Assembly (NCBI GenBank): GCA_032622095.1
Contig: CP136061.1
Span: 87,720,983-87,784,982 of the forward strand
DNA from: Siphonodentalium dalli
Lineage: Eukaryota > Mollusca > Scaphopoda > Gadilida > Siphonodentaliidae
Length of the DNA: 64,000 nucleotides
Direction of reading: 5' to 3'
Shown here: positions 33,544 to 48,911 of the stretch, one piece after another
Numbering within the stretch: position 1 is the first letter of the stretch
Layout: every line of letters begins with the position of its first letter
The notes under the pieces: generated by a model
Database searches by the model: none
The model's input: the letters and a program-made list of their open reading frames with translations, nothing else
Told to the model about the DNA's origin: nothing
Position numbers and translations under genes: made by a program

Positions 33544-35543
33544 AATGCACCAGGTTTCTTTGATCTTCGTGCTGGTAAAACTCTTCTTGGTGGATATTAC
33601 TCTGCTAAGTTGAAACCTCACCAACTAAAGTGGCTTACTTGCGAGATTGAAGCACTCGCCTTTGGTTCCGCTGTTAATCATTGGAGCTCCTGTATCTTGG
33701 AATCTGAGAACACCACCCAGATTTTGACTGATTCCCGCCCTTGTGTTCAAGCTTTCTCAAAATTGTCTAGAGGTGAATTCTCCACTAGTGCCCGCATTTC
33801 TTTCTTCCTATCCACCCTAAGTCGGTATAAAGTCATTCTCAAGCATATTTCTGGTTCTAACAATCTCCTGACTGACTTTCTCAGTCGTAATTCTGCCCAG
33901 TGTCCATCTGGTTGTTGTCAACTTTGTCATTTTGTGTCACAAAACGAAGATTCAACCATCAGATCTATCAGTGTTGAAGATATTCTTTCCAGATCAGCCC
34001 CCATGCCGTTTCTCAATGCTACTTCTTGGCAAGCTGCCCAACAAACTTGTCCTACCTTGCGTCGAGTTTATTCGCACCTCTCTCAGGGCACTCGACCTCC
34101 CAAAAAGGCTAGAGGTGTTCGTGATGCCAAGAAATACATGAAAGTTTGCACCATTAGTGGTGGCCTGCTGATAGTCAAGAATACTACACCATTTCAACAT
34201 GCTTTCAACACTATAGTTGTCCCAAACCATATTCTATCTGGCCTGCTGACAGCTTTACATATCCGCCTACAACACCCAACTGCCTGTCAGCTCATGAAAT
34301 TATTTCAGAGATATTTTTTTGCACTTAGTATTGACCAAGTTATTGATTCTGTCACTAAGTCCTGTGCTCAGTGTACTGCCATCAGTAAACTTTCTCCCAC
34401 CTTCCAGTGTTCACATCATCACCTCCATGCTCTGGTCCTGGATTGGAGTTCGCCTGCGACATAATGTGTCGAGCAAGACAGAAGATACTTGTCGTCCGGG
34501 ATACTTTCTCTTCCTTTGCATTTGCTCGCCTAATTGCTGACGAGCGGTCTTCGACCTTGCGTGATGGTATTTTCGAAGTCATTGCTGATCTTAAATCACC
34601 TCAGGGTTGTTCTATTCGCACAGACGGTGCTCCTGCTTTCCAAAGTCTTTGCAATTATCCTACCATGGAGGCTCGTAGCATTCGTATTGAGATTGGCCGT
34701 CTCAAGAATTGTAACAAGAAGCCTGTCGCAGAGAAGGCCATCCAAGAGCTCCAGTGTGAGTTGAAGCGACTCTCTCCGACAGGAGACCCAGTGTCAACCA
34801 CTCATCTTGCTGAAGCTGTCAGTATCCTTAACTCACGTATACGTAATCGTGGGCTCAGTGCTAAGGAGATTCTTTATCAGAGGGATGGCATCTCTGGCCA
34901 ACAGTTGAACTTCTCTGACAAGGACATGGCTTCCAAACAGTTTGATCTCCGCACCAGAAACCACGAATCCAGCGCCCGCTCTAAAGTACCCCATGGATGT
35001 TTCCTTCATCAGAAGTTCTCACCTGGTGATCTTGTCTTCCTCAAGTCTGAAGGCGATAAACATCATGCTCGCCCCCAATACATTGTCACCTCATCTGATG
35101 AGAGCTATGTACACATTCAGAAATTTGCTGGCCAACAGTTCAGATCCAAGACATATCCCGTCAAGCCTTCTGAAATTATCCGCTCCCCTAACATGGTGTC
35201 ATCCACATCAGATTACGGCAAGGAAACTGATCCCTTTGCATCAAACACCTCAGACGCAGAATCAGAATCAGAACAAACACCATCTGACACACATGACTCA
35301 GGCCAATTACCCAATGATTCACACAGCTTGCTCAATCCACAAGATTCAGATTCAGATGATGAATCTCACACACAGCAGACCCTTCCTACACCAAACATGC
35401 AACCCTCTCATGATTGCGATTTCTCAAATCAGGCCAACCCCGGTGGTAGCCCGTGTTCAAAGCCCACCAGGCGTTCTGAACGACCTTCTAGAAAACCTAA
35501 TTGGCTCTTATCCGGTGTTTGGGATACCTCCGAGGATGTGTAA
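33544..35543 (+). pseudogene. pol: pol 3' fragment, unit 3
   Basis: Two frames, 33610-34464 and 34407-35543, separated by the shared frameshift. Predicted residues equal unit 2. Confidence 0.9.
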
Positions 35544-35688
35544 AGTAAATCTAACTCAGCAATTTTCCCTTCATTCCAATTCTGCTCTGCATTTTATCTC
35601 AAATTCCATGGAATTTTGTATTTTTGCTTTATTACCTTAACATTCTTTTTACCGGTATGTTCTTTATTTTACAAGGAGAGAAGAGACT

Positions 35689-36146
35689 GGAATCACTGAA
35701 CTAAATGGTTTCCCATAGGCGACAGTGTTAACGTTTCCGCCAAATTCACTGAATTGAAGCCTGCAGGCCATACCAGTGATGTTTACCCAGCTAGATTGAC
35801 ACCAGTTGATCACGAAAATGCAAGAAAAATCATAGGTCATGTGTTTACTTTTAAAAATAAATCCCCAAGTGTACGACGGGGCTATCACACAGCCAAATTT
35901 GATCTGGAAAAATCCCGAACTACAGCAGCTAGTTAAATAAATTTCCCGCTCACAAAAATCCATTCCCCCATTCATTCACCAGTTTAAATTATTTAGATAT
36001 TATGTACAAATCAAATAAACGCGATGTCATCCTTTAACAACGTGTCGCATGTATCAGGTGAAGGTCATTCTTCAGTTACCTTCACCTTTAGGGTTCCACG
36101 GTGTACTCGCTCCCCGACTCTAGAACACATTTAGCTCCCTGATTCC
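35689..36146 (+). mobile_element. 458-bp TIR element, unit 4 copy
   Basis: At the GACT site, with GACT repeated at 36147-36150. Confidence 0.9.
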
Positions 36147-37952
36147 GACTGCGCCACTCTCTTGAGTTCGTTAATTATCATGTACGAGTAGAGTTATCTT
36201 GCCTCTTCCATGCATTTGTCTTTTGCATTAAATGTTCGTACTAAAAACGTGTTCTCGAATATTTACTAAAATAGTTCGATAAGAGAGCTACAGTTCCTCT
36301 ACGTGACGCCACAAGTTTGACCGAATGTACTAAACTATTGTTTTGTTAAACTAATTAGCAGTTTTGTATTGGTCACGGGGAGGGACAGTGACACACCGGG
36401 CCGACCATGGTGTTCGAAAATTTTGAAATCTGAACAAGAAAATCGCAAAATCCTAGCATCTAGACTAGCCCCTAGTCTTCTTAGAGTTGGAAATTTCAAA
36501 CCTGACACCCCCCACTTAGGTTGGAAAATTTCCAAATGATGACAATTCCAATGACAATGTTGACCAAATGTATGACAATATTGTTTTCTTAAATTTAGTA
36601 GCAGTTTTGACTAGCCACGGGGGAGGACCAGGACACAAGCTTAAATGTTGGAAATTTCCAACCTGTCACCCCCCTAAGGTTGGAAAATTTCCAACTGATG
36701 ACCATTCCAACTAATGTTTTGGAAGGTATGAAATTTCCAACTGTTGAAAATGTTGCCAAAGTTGGGGGGGGGGGGGGGTGAGACACCCCCACACCCCCTC
36801 TAGCCACACCCCCCTCTAGCCACATCCCTGTTTGTAACATCACATACATGTATTATTTTGGACAATCCGTGCATGGTGGCATATATCTGGCAATTGTTGG
36901 GTGGTTTGGAACACACATTGGTGGGTTTGGACACGATTTAGATAGTTATGGGACTCTAGTTGAGTTGGTTGGGATACTTATTAGGTGGTTTGGGACACAA
37001 GCTGGCTGATTTGGAACGCTAGTTATATATGGACAGTGACACTCGTCGGTTGGTTTTAGCATAATATTATATGATGGTGGTTTGAGACGCCCGTTGCCTG
37101 GTTTTAAGCTTTATCACTCGTTAATTGGTTTTGGACATTCATTTAATGTATTTGTAAGTCTAATTGATTTTGACAGTCATCTAGTGACATATAGGACTAT
37201 AGGCTATAAATTATAATCGATATGAGAAGATTTAGATAGAAATAAATGAGAATACTTAAATTTTTAACTTTCGACAGACATTTTTGGATACCGAAGAGAA
37301 AATCCTCGGTATATAGCTCACTATTATCGAATTATTATTGGACATCATTTACGGTGGGGCAAATAGCTATTCACGCGAATAAATTTCGTCTAAATGGAAA
37401 CAATTTGGTAAACTTTAGCGAAATTTGCGCCATTTTGTCCGACATTTTGGATTTTGACAATCGAATGGTACACGAGATGACATAATTATGTCAGTCATGA
37501 CAATACTATTAATTTGTTTTTGTTGCATGTTTCTGCCATATCTAAAACTTAAATATAAATGTCATTTAAGTGAATATTCCATTAGGAACGGAAATTTTGA
37601 CAATAAAGCCAAAAATATGACCCTATTTCAAATGGCTCTATAAATTTTTCCACAAAGCGGATGTTATGGGATTTTGGATATTTTCCCCCCAGATTCTGCC
37701 CGACATAATGATAGCAAAAACAGATTATTACCAATTTGTTCTATAGGTTCAATGATTCAACGACCAGACTATTAACTATTAGTCCAGGAGATATTGGTCA
37801 ACCTCTGCACCCCCCCCCCCAGGACTTAACTTCACCCCACTAATTTTCTTCCTTAAGGTCTCCTCTAATTTTTTTCACTTGTTAACAAGAAAAAAAAGTG
37901 GCCGCAGAGACTCCAGACAAGATGGCGTCCATCATATCGGCCATTTTTTTTA

Positions 37953-39952
37953 AATGCACCAGGTTTCTTTGATCTTCGTGCTGGTAAAACTCTTCTTGGT
38001 GGATATTACTCTGCTAAGTTGAAACCTCACCAACTAAAGTGGCTTACTTGCGAGATTGAAGCACTCGCCTTTGGTTCCGCTGTTAATCATTGGAGCTCCT
38101 GTATCTTGGAATCTGAGAACACCACCCAGATTTTGACTGATTCCCGCCCTTGTGTTCAAGCTTTCTCAAAATTGTCTAGAGGTGAATTCTCCACTAGTGC
38201 CCGCATTTCTTTCTTCCTATCCACCCTAAGTCGGTATAAAGTCATTCTCAAGCATATTTCTGGTTCTAACAATCTCCTGACTGACTTTCTCAGTCGTAAT
38301 TCTGCCCAGTGTCCATCTGGTTGTTGTCAACTTTGTCATTTTGTGTCACAAAACGAAGATTCAACCATCAGATCTATCAGTGTTGAAGATATTCTTTCCA
38401 GATCAGCCCCCATGCCGTTTCTCAATGCTACTTCTTGGCAAGCTGCCCAACAAACTTGTCCTACCTTGCGTCGAGTTTATTCGCACCTCTCTCAGGGCAC
38501 TCGACCTCCCAAAAAGGCTAGAGGTGTTCGTGATGCCAAGAAATACATGAAAGTTTGCACCATTAGTGGTGGCCTGCTGATAGTCAAGAATACTACACCA
38601 TTTCAACATGCTTTCAACACTATAGTTGTCCCAAACCATATTCTATCTGGCCTGCTGACAGCTTTACATATCCGCCTACAACACCCAACTGCCTGTCAGC
38701 TCATGAAATTATTTCAGAGATATTTTTTTGCACTTAGTATTGACCAAGTTATTGATTCTGTCACTAAGTCCTGTGCTCAGTGTACTGCCATCAGTAAACT
38801 TTCTCCCACCTTCCAGTGTTCACATCATCACCTCCATGCTCTGGTCCTGGATTGGAGTTCGCCTGCGACATAATGTGTCGAGCAAGACAGAAGATACTTG
38901 TCGTCCGGGATACTTTCTCTTCCTTTGCATTTGCTCGCCTAATTGCTGACGAGCGGTCTTCGACCTTGCGTGATGGTATTTTCGAAGTCATTGCTGATCT
39001 TAAATCACCTCAGGGTTGTTCTATTCGCACAGACGGTGCTCCTGCTTTCCAAAGTCTTTGCAATTATCCTACCATGGAGGCTCGTAGCATTCGTATTGAG
39101 ATTGGCCGTCTCAAGAATTGTAACAAGAAGCCTGTCGCAGAGAAGGCCATCCAAGAGCTCCAGTGTGAGTTGAAGCGACTCTCTCCGACAGGAGACCCAG
39201 TGTCAACCACTCATCTTGCTGAAGCTGTCAGTATCCTTAACTCACGTATACGTAATCGTGGGCTCAGTGCTAAGGAGATTCTTTATCAGAGGGATGGCAT
39301 CTCTGGCCAACAGTTGAACTTCTCTGACAAGGACATGGCTTCCAAACAGTTTGATCTCCGCACCAGAAACCACGAATCCAGCGCCCGCTCTAAAGTACCC
39401 CATGGATGTTTCCTTCATCAGAAGTTCTCACCTGGTGATCTTGTCTTCCTCAAGTCTGAAGGCGATAAACATCATGCTCGCCCCCAATACATTGTCACCT
39501 CATCTGATGAGAGCTATGTACACATTCAGAAATTTGCTGGCCAACAGTTCAGATCCAAGACATATCCCGTCAAGCCTTCTGAAATTATCCGCTCCCCTAA
39601 CATGGTGTCATCCACATCAGATTACGGCAAGGAAACTGATCCCTTTGCATCAAACACCTCAGACGCAGAATCAGAATCAGAACAAACACCATCTGACACA
39701 CATGACTCAGGCCAATTACCCAATGATTCACACAGCTTGCTCAATCCACAAGATTCAGATTCAGATGATGAATCTCACACACAGCAGACCCTTCCTACAC
39801 CAAACATGCAACCCTCTCATGATTGCGATTTCTCAAATCAGGCCAACCCCGGTGGTAGCCCGTGTTCAAAGCCCACCAGGCGTTCTGAACGACCTTCTAG
39901 AAAACCTAATTGGCTCTTATCCGGTGTTTGGGATACCTCCGAGGATGTGTAA
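37953..39952 (+). pseudogene. pol: pol 3' fragment, unit 4
   Basis: Two frames, 38019-38873 and 38816-39952, with the shared frameshift. Confidence 0.9.
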
Positions 39953-40097
39953 AGTAAATCTAACTCAGCAATTTTCCCTTCATTCCAATTCTGCTCTGCA
40001 TTTTATCTCAAATTCCATGGAATTTTGTATTTTTGCTTTATTACCTTAACATTCTTTTTACCGGTATGTTCTTTATTTTACAAGGAGAGAAGAGACT

Positions 40098-40555
40098 GGA
40101 ATCACTGAACTAAATGGTTTCCCATAGGCGACAGTGTTAACGTTTCCGCCAAATTCACTGAATTGAAGCCTGCAGGCCATACCAGTGATGTTTACCCAGC
40201 TAGATTGACACCAGTTGATCACGAAAATGCAAGAAAAATCATAGGTCATGTGTTTACTTTTAAAAATAAATCCCCAAGTGTACGACGGGGCTATCACACA
40301 GCCAAATTTGATCTGGAAAAATCCCGAACTACAGCAGCTAGTTAAATAAATTTCCCGCTCACAAAAATCCATTCCCCCATTCATTCACCAGTTTAAATTA
40401 TTTAGATATTATGTACAAATCAAATAAACGCGATGTCATCCTTTAACAACGTGTCGCATGTATCAGGTGAAGGTCATTCTTCAGTTACCTTCACCTTTAG
40501 GGTTCCACGGTGTACTCGCTCCCCGACTCTAGAACACATTTAGCTCCCTGATTCC
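40098..40555 (+). mobile_element. 458-bp TIR element, unit 5 copy
   Basis: At the GACT site, with GACT repeated at 40556-40559. Confidence 0.9.
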
Positions 40556-42357
40556 GACTGCGCCACTCTCTTGAGTTCGTTAATTATCATGTACGAGTAG
40601 AGTTATCTTGCCTCTTCCATGCATTTGTCTTTTGCATTAAATGTTCGTACTAAAAACGTGTTCTCGAATATTTACTAAAATAGTTCGATAAGAGAGCTAC
40701 AGTTCCTCTACGTGACGCCACAAGTTTGACCGAATGTACTAAACTATTGTTTTGTTAAACTAATTAGCAGTTTTGTATTGGTCACGGGGAGGGACAGTGA
40801 CACACCGGGCCGACCATGGTGTTCGAAAATTTTGAAATCTGAACAAGAAAATCGCAAAATCCTAGCATCTAGACTAGCCCCTAGTCTTCTTAGAGTTGGA
40901 AATTTCAAACCTGACACCCCCCACTTAGGTTGGAAAATTTCCAAATGATGACAATTCCAATGACAATGTTGACCAAATGTATGACAATATTGTTTTCTTA
41001 AATTTAGTAGCAGTTTTGACTAGCCACGGGGGAGGACCAGGACACAAGCTTAAATGTTGGAAATTTCCAACCTGTCACCCCCCTAAGGTTGGAAAATTTC
41101 CAACTGATGACCATTCCAACTAATGTTTTGGAAGGTATGAAATTTCCAACTGTTGAAAATGTTGCCAAAGTTGGGGGGGGGGGTGAGACACCCCCACACC
41201 CCCTCTAGCCACACCCCCCTCTAGCCACATCCCTGTTTGTAACATCACATACATGTATTATTTTGGACAATCCGTGCATGGTGGCATATATCTGGCAATT
41301 GTTGGGTGGTTTGGAACACACATTGGTGGGTTTGGACACGATTTAGATAGTTATGGGACTCTAGTTGAGTTGGTTGGGATACTTATTAGGTGGTTTGGGA
41401 CACAAGCTGGCTGATTTGGAACGCTAGTTATATATGGACAGTGACACTCGTCGGTTGGTTTTAGCATAATATTATATGATGGTGGTTTGAGACGCCCGTT
41501 GCCTGGTTTTAAGCTTTATCACTCGTTAATTGGTTTTGGACATTCATTTAATGTATTTGTAAGTCTAATTGATTTTGACAGTCATCTAGTGACATATAGG
41601 ACTATAGGCTATAAATTATAATCGATATGAGAAGATTTAGATAGAAATAAATGAGAATACTTAAATTTTTAACTTTCGACAGACATTTTTGGATACCGAA
41701 GAGAAAATCCTCGGTATATAGCTCACTATTATCGAATTATTATTGGACATCATTTACGGTGGGGCAAATAGCTATTCACGCGAATAAATTTCGTCTAAAT
41801 GGAAACAATTTGGTAAACTTTAGCGAAATTTGCGCCATTTTGTCCGACATTTTGGATTTTGACAATCGAATGGTACACGAGATGACATAATTATGTCAGT
41901 CATGACAATACTATTAATTTGTTTTTGTTGCATGTTTCTGCCATATCTAAAACTTAAATATAAATGTCATTTAAGTGAATATTCCATTAGGAACGGAAAT
42001 TTTGACAATAAAGCCAAAAATATGACCCTATTTCAAATGGCTCTATAAATTTTTCCACAAAGCGGATGTTATGGGATTTTGGATATTTTCCCCCCAGATT
42101 CTGCCCGACATAATGATAGCAAAAACAGATTATTACCAATTTGTTCTATAGGTTCAATGATTCAACGACCAGACTATTAACTATTAGTCCAGGAGATATT
42201 GGTCAACCTCTGCACCCCCCCCCCCAGGACTTAACTTCACCCCACTAATTTTCTTCCTTAAGGTCTCCTCTAATTTTTTTCACTTGTTAACAAGAAAAAA
42301 AAGTGGCCGCAGAGACTCCAGACAAGATGGCGTCCATCATGGCGGCCATTTTTTTTA

Positions 42358-44357
42358 AATGCACCAGGTTTCTTTGATCTTCGTGCTGGTAAAACTCTTC
42401 TTGGTGGATATTACTCTGCTAAGTTGAAACCTCACCAACTAAAGTGGCTTACTTGCGAGATTGAAGCACTCGCCTTTGGTTCCGCTGTTAATCATTGGAG
42501 CTCCTGTATCTTGGAATCTGAGAACACCACCCAGATTTTGACTGATTCCCGCCCTTGTGTTCAAGCTTTCTCAAAATTGTCTAGAGGTGAATTCTCCACT
42601 AGTGCCCGCATTTCTTTCTTCCTATCCACCCTAAGTCGGTATAAAGTCATTCTCAAGCATATTTCTGGTTCTAACAATCTCCTGACTGACTTTCTCAGTC
42701 GTAATTCTGCCCAGTGTCCATCTGGTTGTTGTCAACTTTGTCATTTTGTGTCACAAAACGAAGATTCAACCATCAGATCTATCAGTGTTGAAGATATTCT
42801 TTCCAGATCAGCCCCCATGCCGTTTCTCAATGCTACTTCTTGGCAAGCTGCCCAACAAACTTGTCCTACCTTGCGTCGAGTTTATTCGCACCTCTCTCAG
42901 GGCACTCGACCTCCCAAAAAGGCTAGAGGTGTTCGTGATGCCAAGAAATACATGAAAGTTTGCACCATTAGTGGTGGCCTGCTGATAGTCAAGAATACTA
43001 CACCATTTCAACATGCTTTCAACACTATAGTTGTCCCAAACCATATTCTATCTGGCCTGCTGACAGCTTTACATATCCGCCTACAACACCCAACTGCCTG
43101 TCAGCTCATGAAATTATTTCAGAGATATTTTTTTGCACTTAGTATTGACCAAGTTATTGATTCTGTCACTAAGTCCTGTGCTCAGTGTACTGCCATCAGT
43201 AAACTTTCTCCCACCTTCCAGTGTTCACATCATCACCTCCATGCTCTGGTCCTGGATTGGAGTTCGCCTGCGACATAATGTGTCGAGCAAGACAGAAGAT
43301 ACTTGTCGTCCGGGATACTTTCTCTTCCTTTGCATTTGCTCGCCTAATTGCTGACGAGCGGTCTTCGACCTTGCGTGATGGTATTTTCGAAGTCATTGCT
43401 GATCTTAAATCACCTCAGGGTTGTTCTATTCGCACAGACGGTGCTCCTGCTTTCCAAAGTCTTTGCAATTATCCTACCATGGAGGCTCGTAGCATTCGTA
43501 TTGAGATTGGCCGTCTCAAGAATTGTAACAAGAAGCCTGTCGCAGAGAAGGCCATCCAAGAGCTCCAGTGTGAGTTGAAGCGACTCTCTCCGACAGGAGA
43601 CCCAGTGTCAACCACTCATCTTGCTGAAGCTGTCAGTATCCTTAACTCACGTATACGTAATCGTGGGCTCAGTGCTAAGGAGATTCTTTATCAGAGGGAT
43701 GGCATCTCTGGCCAACAGTTGAACTTCTCTGACAAGGACATGGCTTCCAAACAGTTTGATCTCCGCACCAGAAACCACGAATCCAGCGCCCGCTCTAAAG
43801 TACCCCATGGATGTTTCCTTCATCAGAAGTTCTCACCTGGTGATCTTGTCTTCCTCAAGTCTGAAGGCGATAAACATCATGCTCGCCCCCAATACATTGT
43901 CACCTCATCTGATGAGAGCTATGTACACATTCAGAAATTTGCTGGCCAACAGTTCAGATCCAAGACATATCCCGTCAAGCCTTCTGAAATTATCCGCTCC
44001 CCTAACATGGTGTCATCCACATCAGATTACGGCAAGGAAACTGATCCCTTTGCATCAAACACCTCAGACGCAGAATCAGAATCAGAACAAACACCATCTG
44101 ACACACATGACTCAGGCCAATTACCCAATGATTCACACAGCTTGCTCAATCCACAAGATTCAGATTCAGATGATGAATCTCACACACAGCAGACCCTTCC
44201 TACACCAAACATGCAACCCTCTCATGATTGCGATTTCTCAAATCAGGCCAACCCCGGTGGTAGCCCGTGTTCAAAGCCCACCAGGCGTTCTGAACGACCT
44301 TCTAGAAAACCTAATTGGCTCTTATCCGGTGTTTGGGATACCTCCGAGGATGTGTAA
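42358..44357 (+). pseudogene. pol: pol 3' fragment, unit 5
   Basis: Two frames, 42424-43278 and 43221-44357, with the shared frameshift. Confidence 0.9.
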
Positions 44358-44502
44358 AGTAAATCTAACTCAGCAATTTTCCCTTCATTCCAATTCTGCT
44401 CTGCATTTTATCTCAAATTCCATGGAATTTTGTATTTTTGCTTTATTACCTTAACATTCTTTTTACCGGTATGTTCTTTATTTTACAAGGAGAGAAGAGA
44501 CT

Positions 44503-44960
44503 GGAATCACTGAACTAAATGGTTTCCCATAGGCGACAGTGTTAACGTTTCCGCCAAATTCACTGAATTGAAGCCTGCAGGCCATACCAGTGATGTTTAC
44601 CCAGCTAGATTGACACCAGTTGATCACGAAAATGCAAGAAAAATCATAGGTCATGTGTTTACTTTTAAAAATAAATCCCCAAGTGTACGACGGGGCTATC
44701 ACACAGCCAAATTTGATCTGGAAAAATCCCGAACTACAGCAGCTAGTTAAATAAATTTCCCGCTCACAAAAATCCATTCCCCCATTCATTCACCAGTTTA
44801 AATTATTTAGATATTATGTACAAATCAAATAAACGCGATGTCATCCTTTAACAACGTGTCGCATGTATCAGGTGAAGGTCATTCTTCAGTTACCTTCACC
44901 TTTAGGGTTCCACGGTGTACTCGCTCCCCGACTCTAGAACACATTTAGCTCCCTGATTCC
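44503..44960 (+). mobile_element. 458-bp TIR element, unit 6 copy
   Basis: At the GACT site, with GACT repeated at 44961-44964. Confidence 0.9.
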
Positions 44961-46766
44961 GACTGCGCCACTCTCTTGAGTTCGTTAATTATCATGTACG
45001 AGTAGAGTTATCTTGCCTCTTCCATGCATTTGTCTTTTGCATTAAATGTTCGTACTAAAAACGTGTTCTCGAATATTTACTAAAATAGTTCGATAAGAGA
45101 GCTACAGTTCCTCTACGTGACGCCACAAGTTTGACCGAATGTACTAAACTATTGTTTTGTTAAACTAATTAGCAGTTTTGTATTGGTCACGGGGAGGGAC
45201 AGTGACACACCGGGCCGACCATGGTGTTCGAAAATTTTGAAATCTGAACAAGAAAATCGCAAAATCCTAGCATCTAGACTAGCCCCTAGTCTTCTTAGAG
45301 TTGGAAATTTCAAACCTGACACCCCCCACTTAGGTTGGAAAATTTCCAAATGATGACAATTCCAATGACAATGTTGACCAAATGTATGACAATATTGTTT
45401 TCTTAAATTTAGTAGCAGTTTTGACTAGCCACGGGGGAGGACCAGGACACAAGCTTAAATGTTGGAAATTTCCAACCTGTCACCCCCCTAAGGTTGGAAA
45501 ATTTCCAACTGATGACCATTCCAACTAATGTTTTGGAAGGTATGAAATTTCCAACTGTTGAAAATGTTGCCAAAGTTGGGGGGGGGGGGGGGTGAGACAC
45601 CCCCACACCCCCTCTAGCCACACCCCCCTCTAGCCACATCCCTGTTTGTAACATCACATACATGTATTATTTTGGACAATCCGTGCATGGTGGCATATAT
45701 CTGGCAATTGTTGGGTGGTTTGGAACACACATTGGTGGGTTTGGACACGATTTAGATAGTTATGGGACTCTAGTTGAGTTGGTTGGGATACTTATTAGGT
45801 GGTTTGGGACACAAGCTGGCTGATTTGGAACGCTAGTTATATATGGACAGTGACACTCGTCGGTTGGTTTTAGCATAATATTATATGATGGTGGTTTGAG
45901 ACGCCCGTTGCCTGGTTTTAAGCTTTATCACTCGTTAATTGGTTTTGGACATTCATTTAATGTATTTGTAAGTCTAATTGATTTTGACAGTCATCTAGTG
46001 ACATATAGGACTATAGGCTATAAATTATAATCGATATGAGAAGATTTAGATAGAAATAAATGAGAATACTTAAATTTTTAACTTTCGACAGACATTTTTG
46101 GATACCGAAGAGAAAATCCTCGGTATATAGCTCACTATTATCGAATTATTATTGGACATCATTTACGGTGGGGCAAATAGCTATTCACGCGAATAAATTT
46201 CGTCTAAATGGAAACAATTTGGTAAACTTTAGCGAAATTTGCGCCATTTTGTCCGACATTTTGGATTTTGACAATCGAATGGTACACGAGATGACATAAT
46301 TATGTCAGTCATGACAATACTATTAATTTGTTTTTGTTGCATGTTTCTGCCATATCTAAAACTTAAATATAAATGTCATTTAAGTGAATATTCCATTAGG
46401 AACGGAAATTTTGACAATAAAGCCAAAAATATGACCCTATTTCAAATGGCTCTATAAATTTTTCCACAAAGCGGATGTTATGGGATTTTGGATATTTTCC
46501 CCCCAGATTCTGCCCGACATAATGATAGCAAAAACAGATTATTACCAATTTGTTCTATAGGTTCAATGATTCAACGACCAGACTATTAACTATTAGTCCA
46601 GGAGATATTGGTCAACCTCTGCACCCCCCCCCCCAGGACTTAACTTCACCCCACTAATTTTCTTCCTTAAGGTCTCCTCTAATTTTTTTCACTTGTTAAC
46701 AAGAAAAAAAAGTGGCCGCAGAGACTCCAGACAAGATGGCGTCCATCATGGCGGCCATTTTTTTTA

Positions 46767-48766
46767 AATGCACCAGGTTTCTTTGATCTTCGTGCTGGTA
46801 AAACTCTTCTTGGTGGATATTACTCTGCTAAGTTGAAACCTCACCAACTAAAGTGGCTTACTTGCGAGATTGAAGCACTCGCCTTTGGTTCCGCTGTTAA
46901 TCATTGGAGCTCCTGTATCTTGGAATCTGAGAACACCACCCAGATTTTGACTGATTCCCGCCCTTGTGTTCAAGCTTTCTCAAAATTGTCTAGAGGTGAA
47001 TTCTCCACTAGTGCCCGCATTTCTTTCTTCCTATCCACCCTAAGTCGGTATAAAGTCATTCTCAAGCATATTTCTGGTTCTAACAATCTCCTGACTGACT
47101 TTCTCAGTCGTAATTCTGCCCAGTGTCCATCTGGTTGTTGTCAACTTTGTCATTTTGTGTCACAAAACGAAGATTCAACCATCAGATCTATCAGTGTTGA
47201 AGATATTCTTTCCAGATCAGCCCCCATGCCGTTTCTCAATGCTACTTCTTGGCAAGCTGCCCAACAAACTTGTCCTACCTTGCGTCGAGTTTATTCGCAC
47301 CTCTCTCAGGGCACTCGACCTCCCAAAAAGGCTAGAGGTGTTCGTGATGCCAAGAAATACATGAAAGTTTGCACCATTAGTGGTGGCCTGCTGATAGTCA
47401 AGAATACTACACCATTTCAACATGCTTTCAACACTATAGTTGTCCCAAACCATATTCTATCTGGCCTGCTGACAGCTTTACATATCCGCCTACAACACCC
47501 AACTGCCTGTCAGCTCATGAAATTATTTCAGAGATATTTTTTTGCACTTAGTATTGACCAAGTTATTGATTCTGTCACTAAGTCCTGTGCTCAGTGTACT
47601 GCCATCAGTAAACTTTCTCCCACCTTCCAGTGTTCACATCATCACCTCCATGCTCTGGTCCTGGATTGGAGTTCGCCTGCGACATAATGTGTCGAGCAAG
47701 ACAGAAGATACTTGTCGTCCGGGATACTTTCTCTTCCTTTGCATTTGCTCGCCTAATTGCTGACGAGCGGTCTTCGACCTTGCGTGATGGTATTTTCGAA
47801 GTCATTGCTGATCTTAAATCACCTCAGGGTTGTTCTATTCGCACAGACGGTGCTCCTGCTTTCCAAAGTCTTTGCAATTATCCTACCATGGAGGCTCGTA
47901 GCATTCGTATTGAGATTGGCCGTCTCAAGAATTGTAACAAGAAGCCTGTCGCAGAGAAGGCCATCCAAGAGCTCCAGTGTGAGTTGAAGCGACTCTCTCC
48001 GACAGGAGACCCAGTGTCAACCACTCATCTTGCTGAAGCTGTCAGTATCCTTAACTCACGTATACGTAATCGTGGGCTCAGTGCTAAGGAGATTCTTTAT
48101 CAGAGGGATGGCATCTCTGGCCAACAGTTGAACTTCTCTGACAAGGACATGGCTTCCAAACAGTTTGATCTCCGCACCAGAAACCACGAATCCAGCGCCC
48201 GCTCTAAAGTACCCCATGGATGTTTCCTTCATCAGAAGTTCTCACCTGGTGATCTTGTCTTCCTCAAGTCTGAAGGCGATAAACATCATGCTCGCCCCCA
48301 ATACATTGTCACCTCATCTGATGAGAGCTATGTACACATTCAGAAATTTGCTGGCCAACAGTTCAGATCCAAGACATATCCCGTCAAGCCTTCTGAAATT
48401 ATCCGCTCCCCTAACATGGTGTCATCCACATCAGATTACGGCAAGGAAACTGATCCCTTTGCATCAAACACCTCAGACGCAGAATCAGAATCAGAACAAA
48501 CACCATCTGACACACATGACTCAGGCCAATTACCCAATGATTCACACAGCTTGCTCAATCCACAAGATTCAGATTCAGATGATGAATCTCACACACAGCA
48601 GACCCTTCCTACACCAAACATGCAACCCTCTCATGATTGCGATTTCTCAAATCAGGCCAACCCCGGTGGTAGCCCGTGTTCAAAGCCCACCAGGCGTTCT
48701 GAACGACCTTCTAGAAAACCTAATTGGCTCTTATCCGGTGTTTGGGATACCTCCGAGGATGTGTAA
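46767..48766 (+). pseudogene. pol: pol 3' fragment, unit 6
   Basis: Two frames, 46833-47687 and 47630-48766, with the shared frameshift. Confidence 0.9.
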
Positions 48767-48911
48767 AGTAAATCTAACTCAGCAATTTTCCCTTCATTCC
48801 AATTCTGCTCTGCATTTTATCTCAAATTCCATGGAATTTTGTATTTTTGCTTTATTACCTTAACATTCTTTTTACCGGTATGTTCTTTATTTTACAAGGA
48901 GAGAAGAGACT

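Larger units (their letters stand above)
31178..35586 (+). repeat. Array unit 3
   Basis: 4409 bp, G run of 15. First unit with the derived CGACATAATG variant. Confidence 0.95.
35587..39995 (+). repeat. Array unit 4
   Basis: 4409 bp, G run of 15, CGACAT variant. Private change CATATCGG for CATGGCGG at about 37934-37941. Confidence 0.95.
39996..44400 (+). repeat. Array unit 5
   Basis: 4405 bp, the shortest complete unit, because its G run is only 11. CGACAT variant. It is the centre of the symmetric variant pattern. Confidence 0.95.
44401..48809 (+). repeat. Array unit 6
   Basis: 4409 bp, G run of 15, CGACAT variant. Confidence 0.95.
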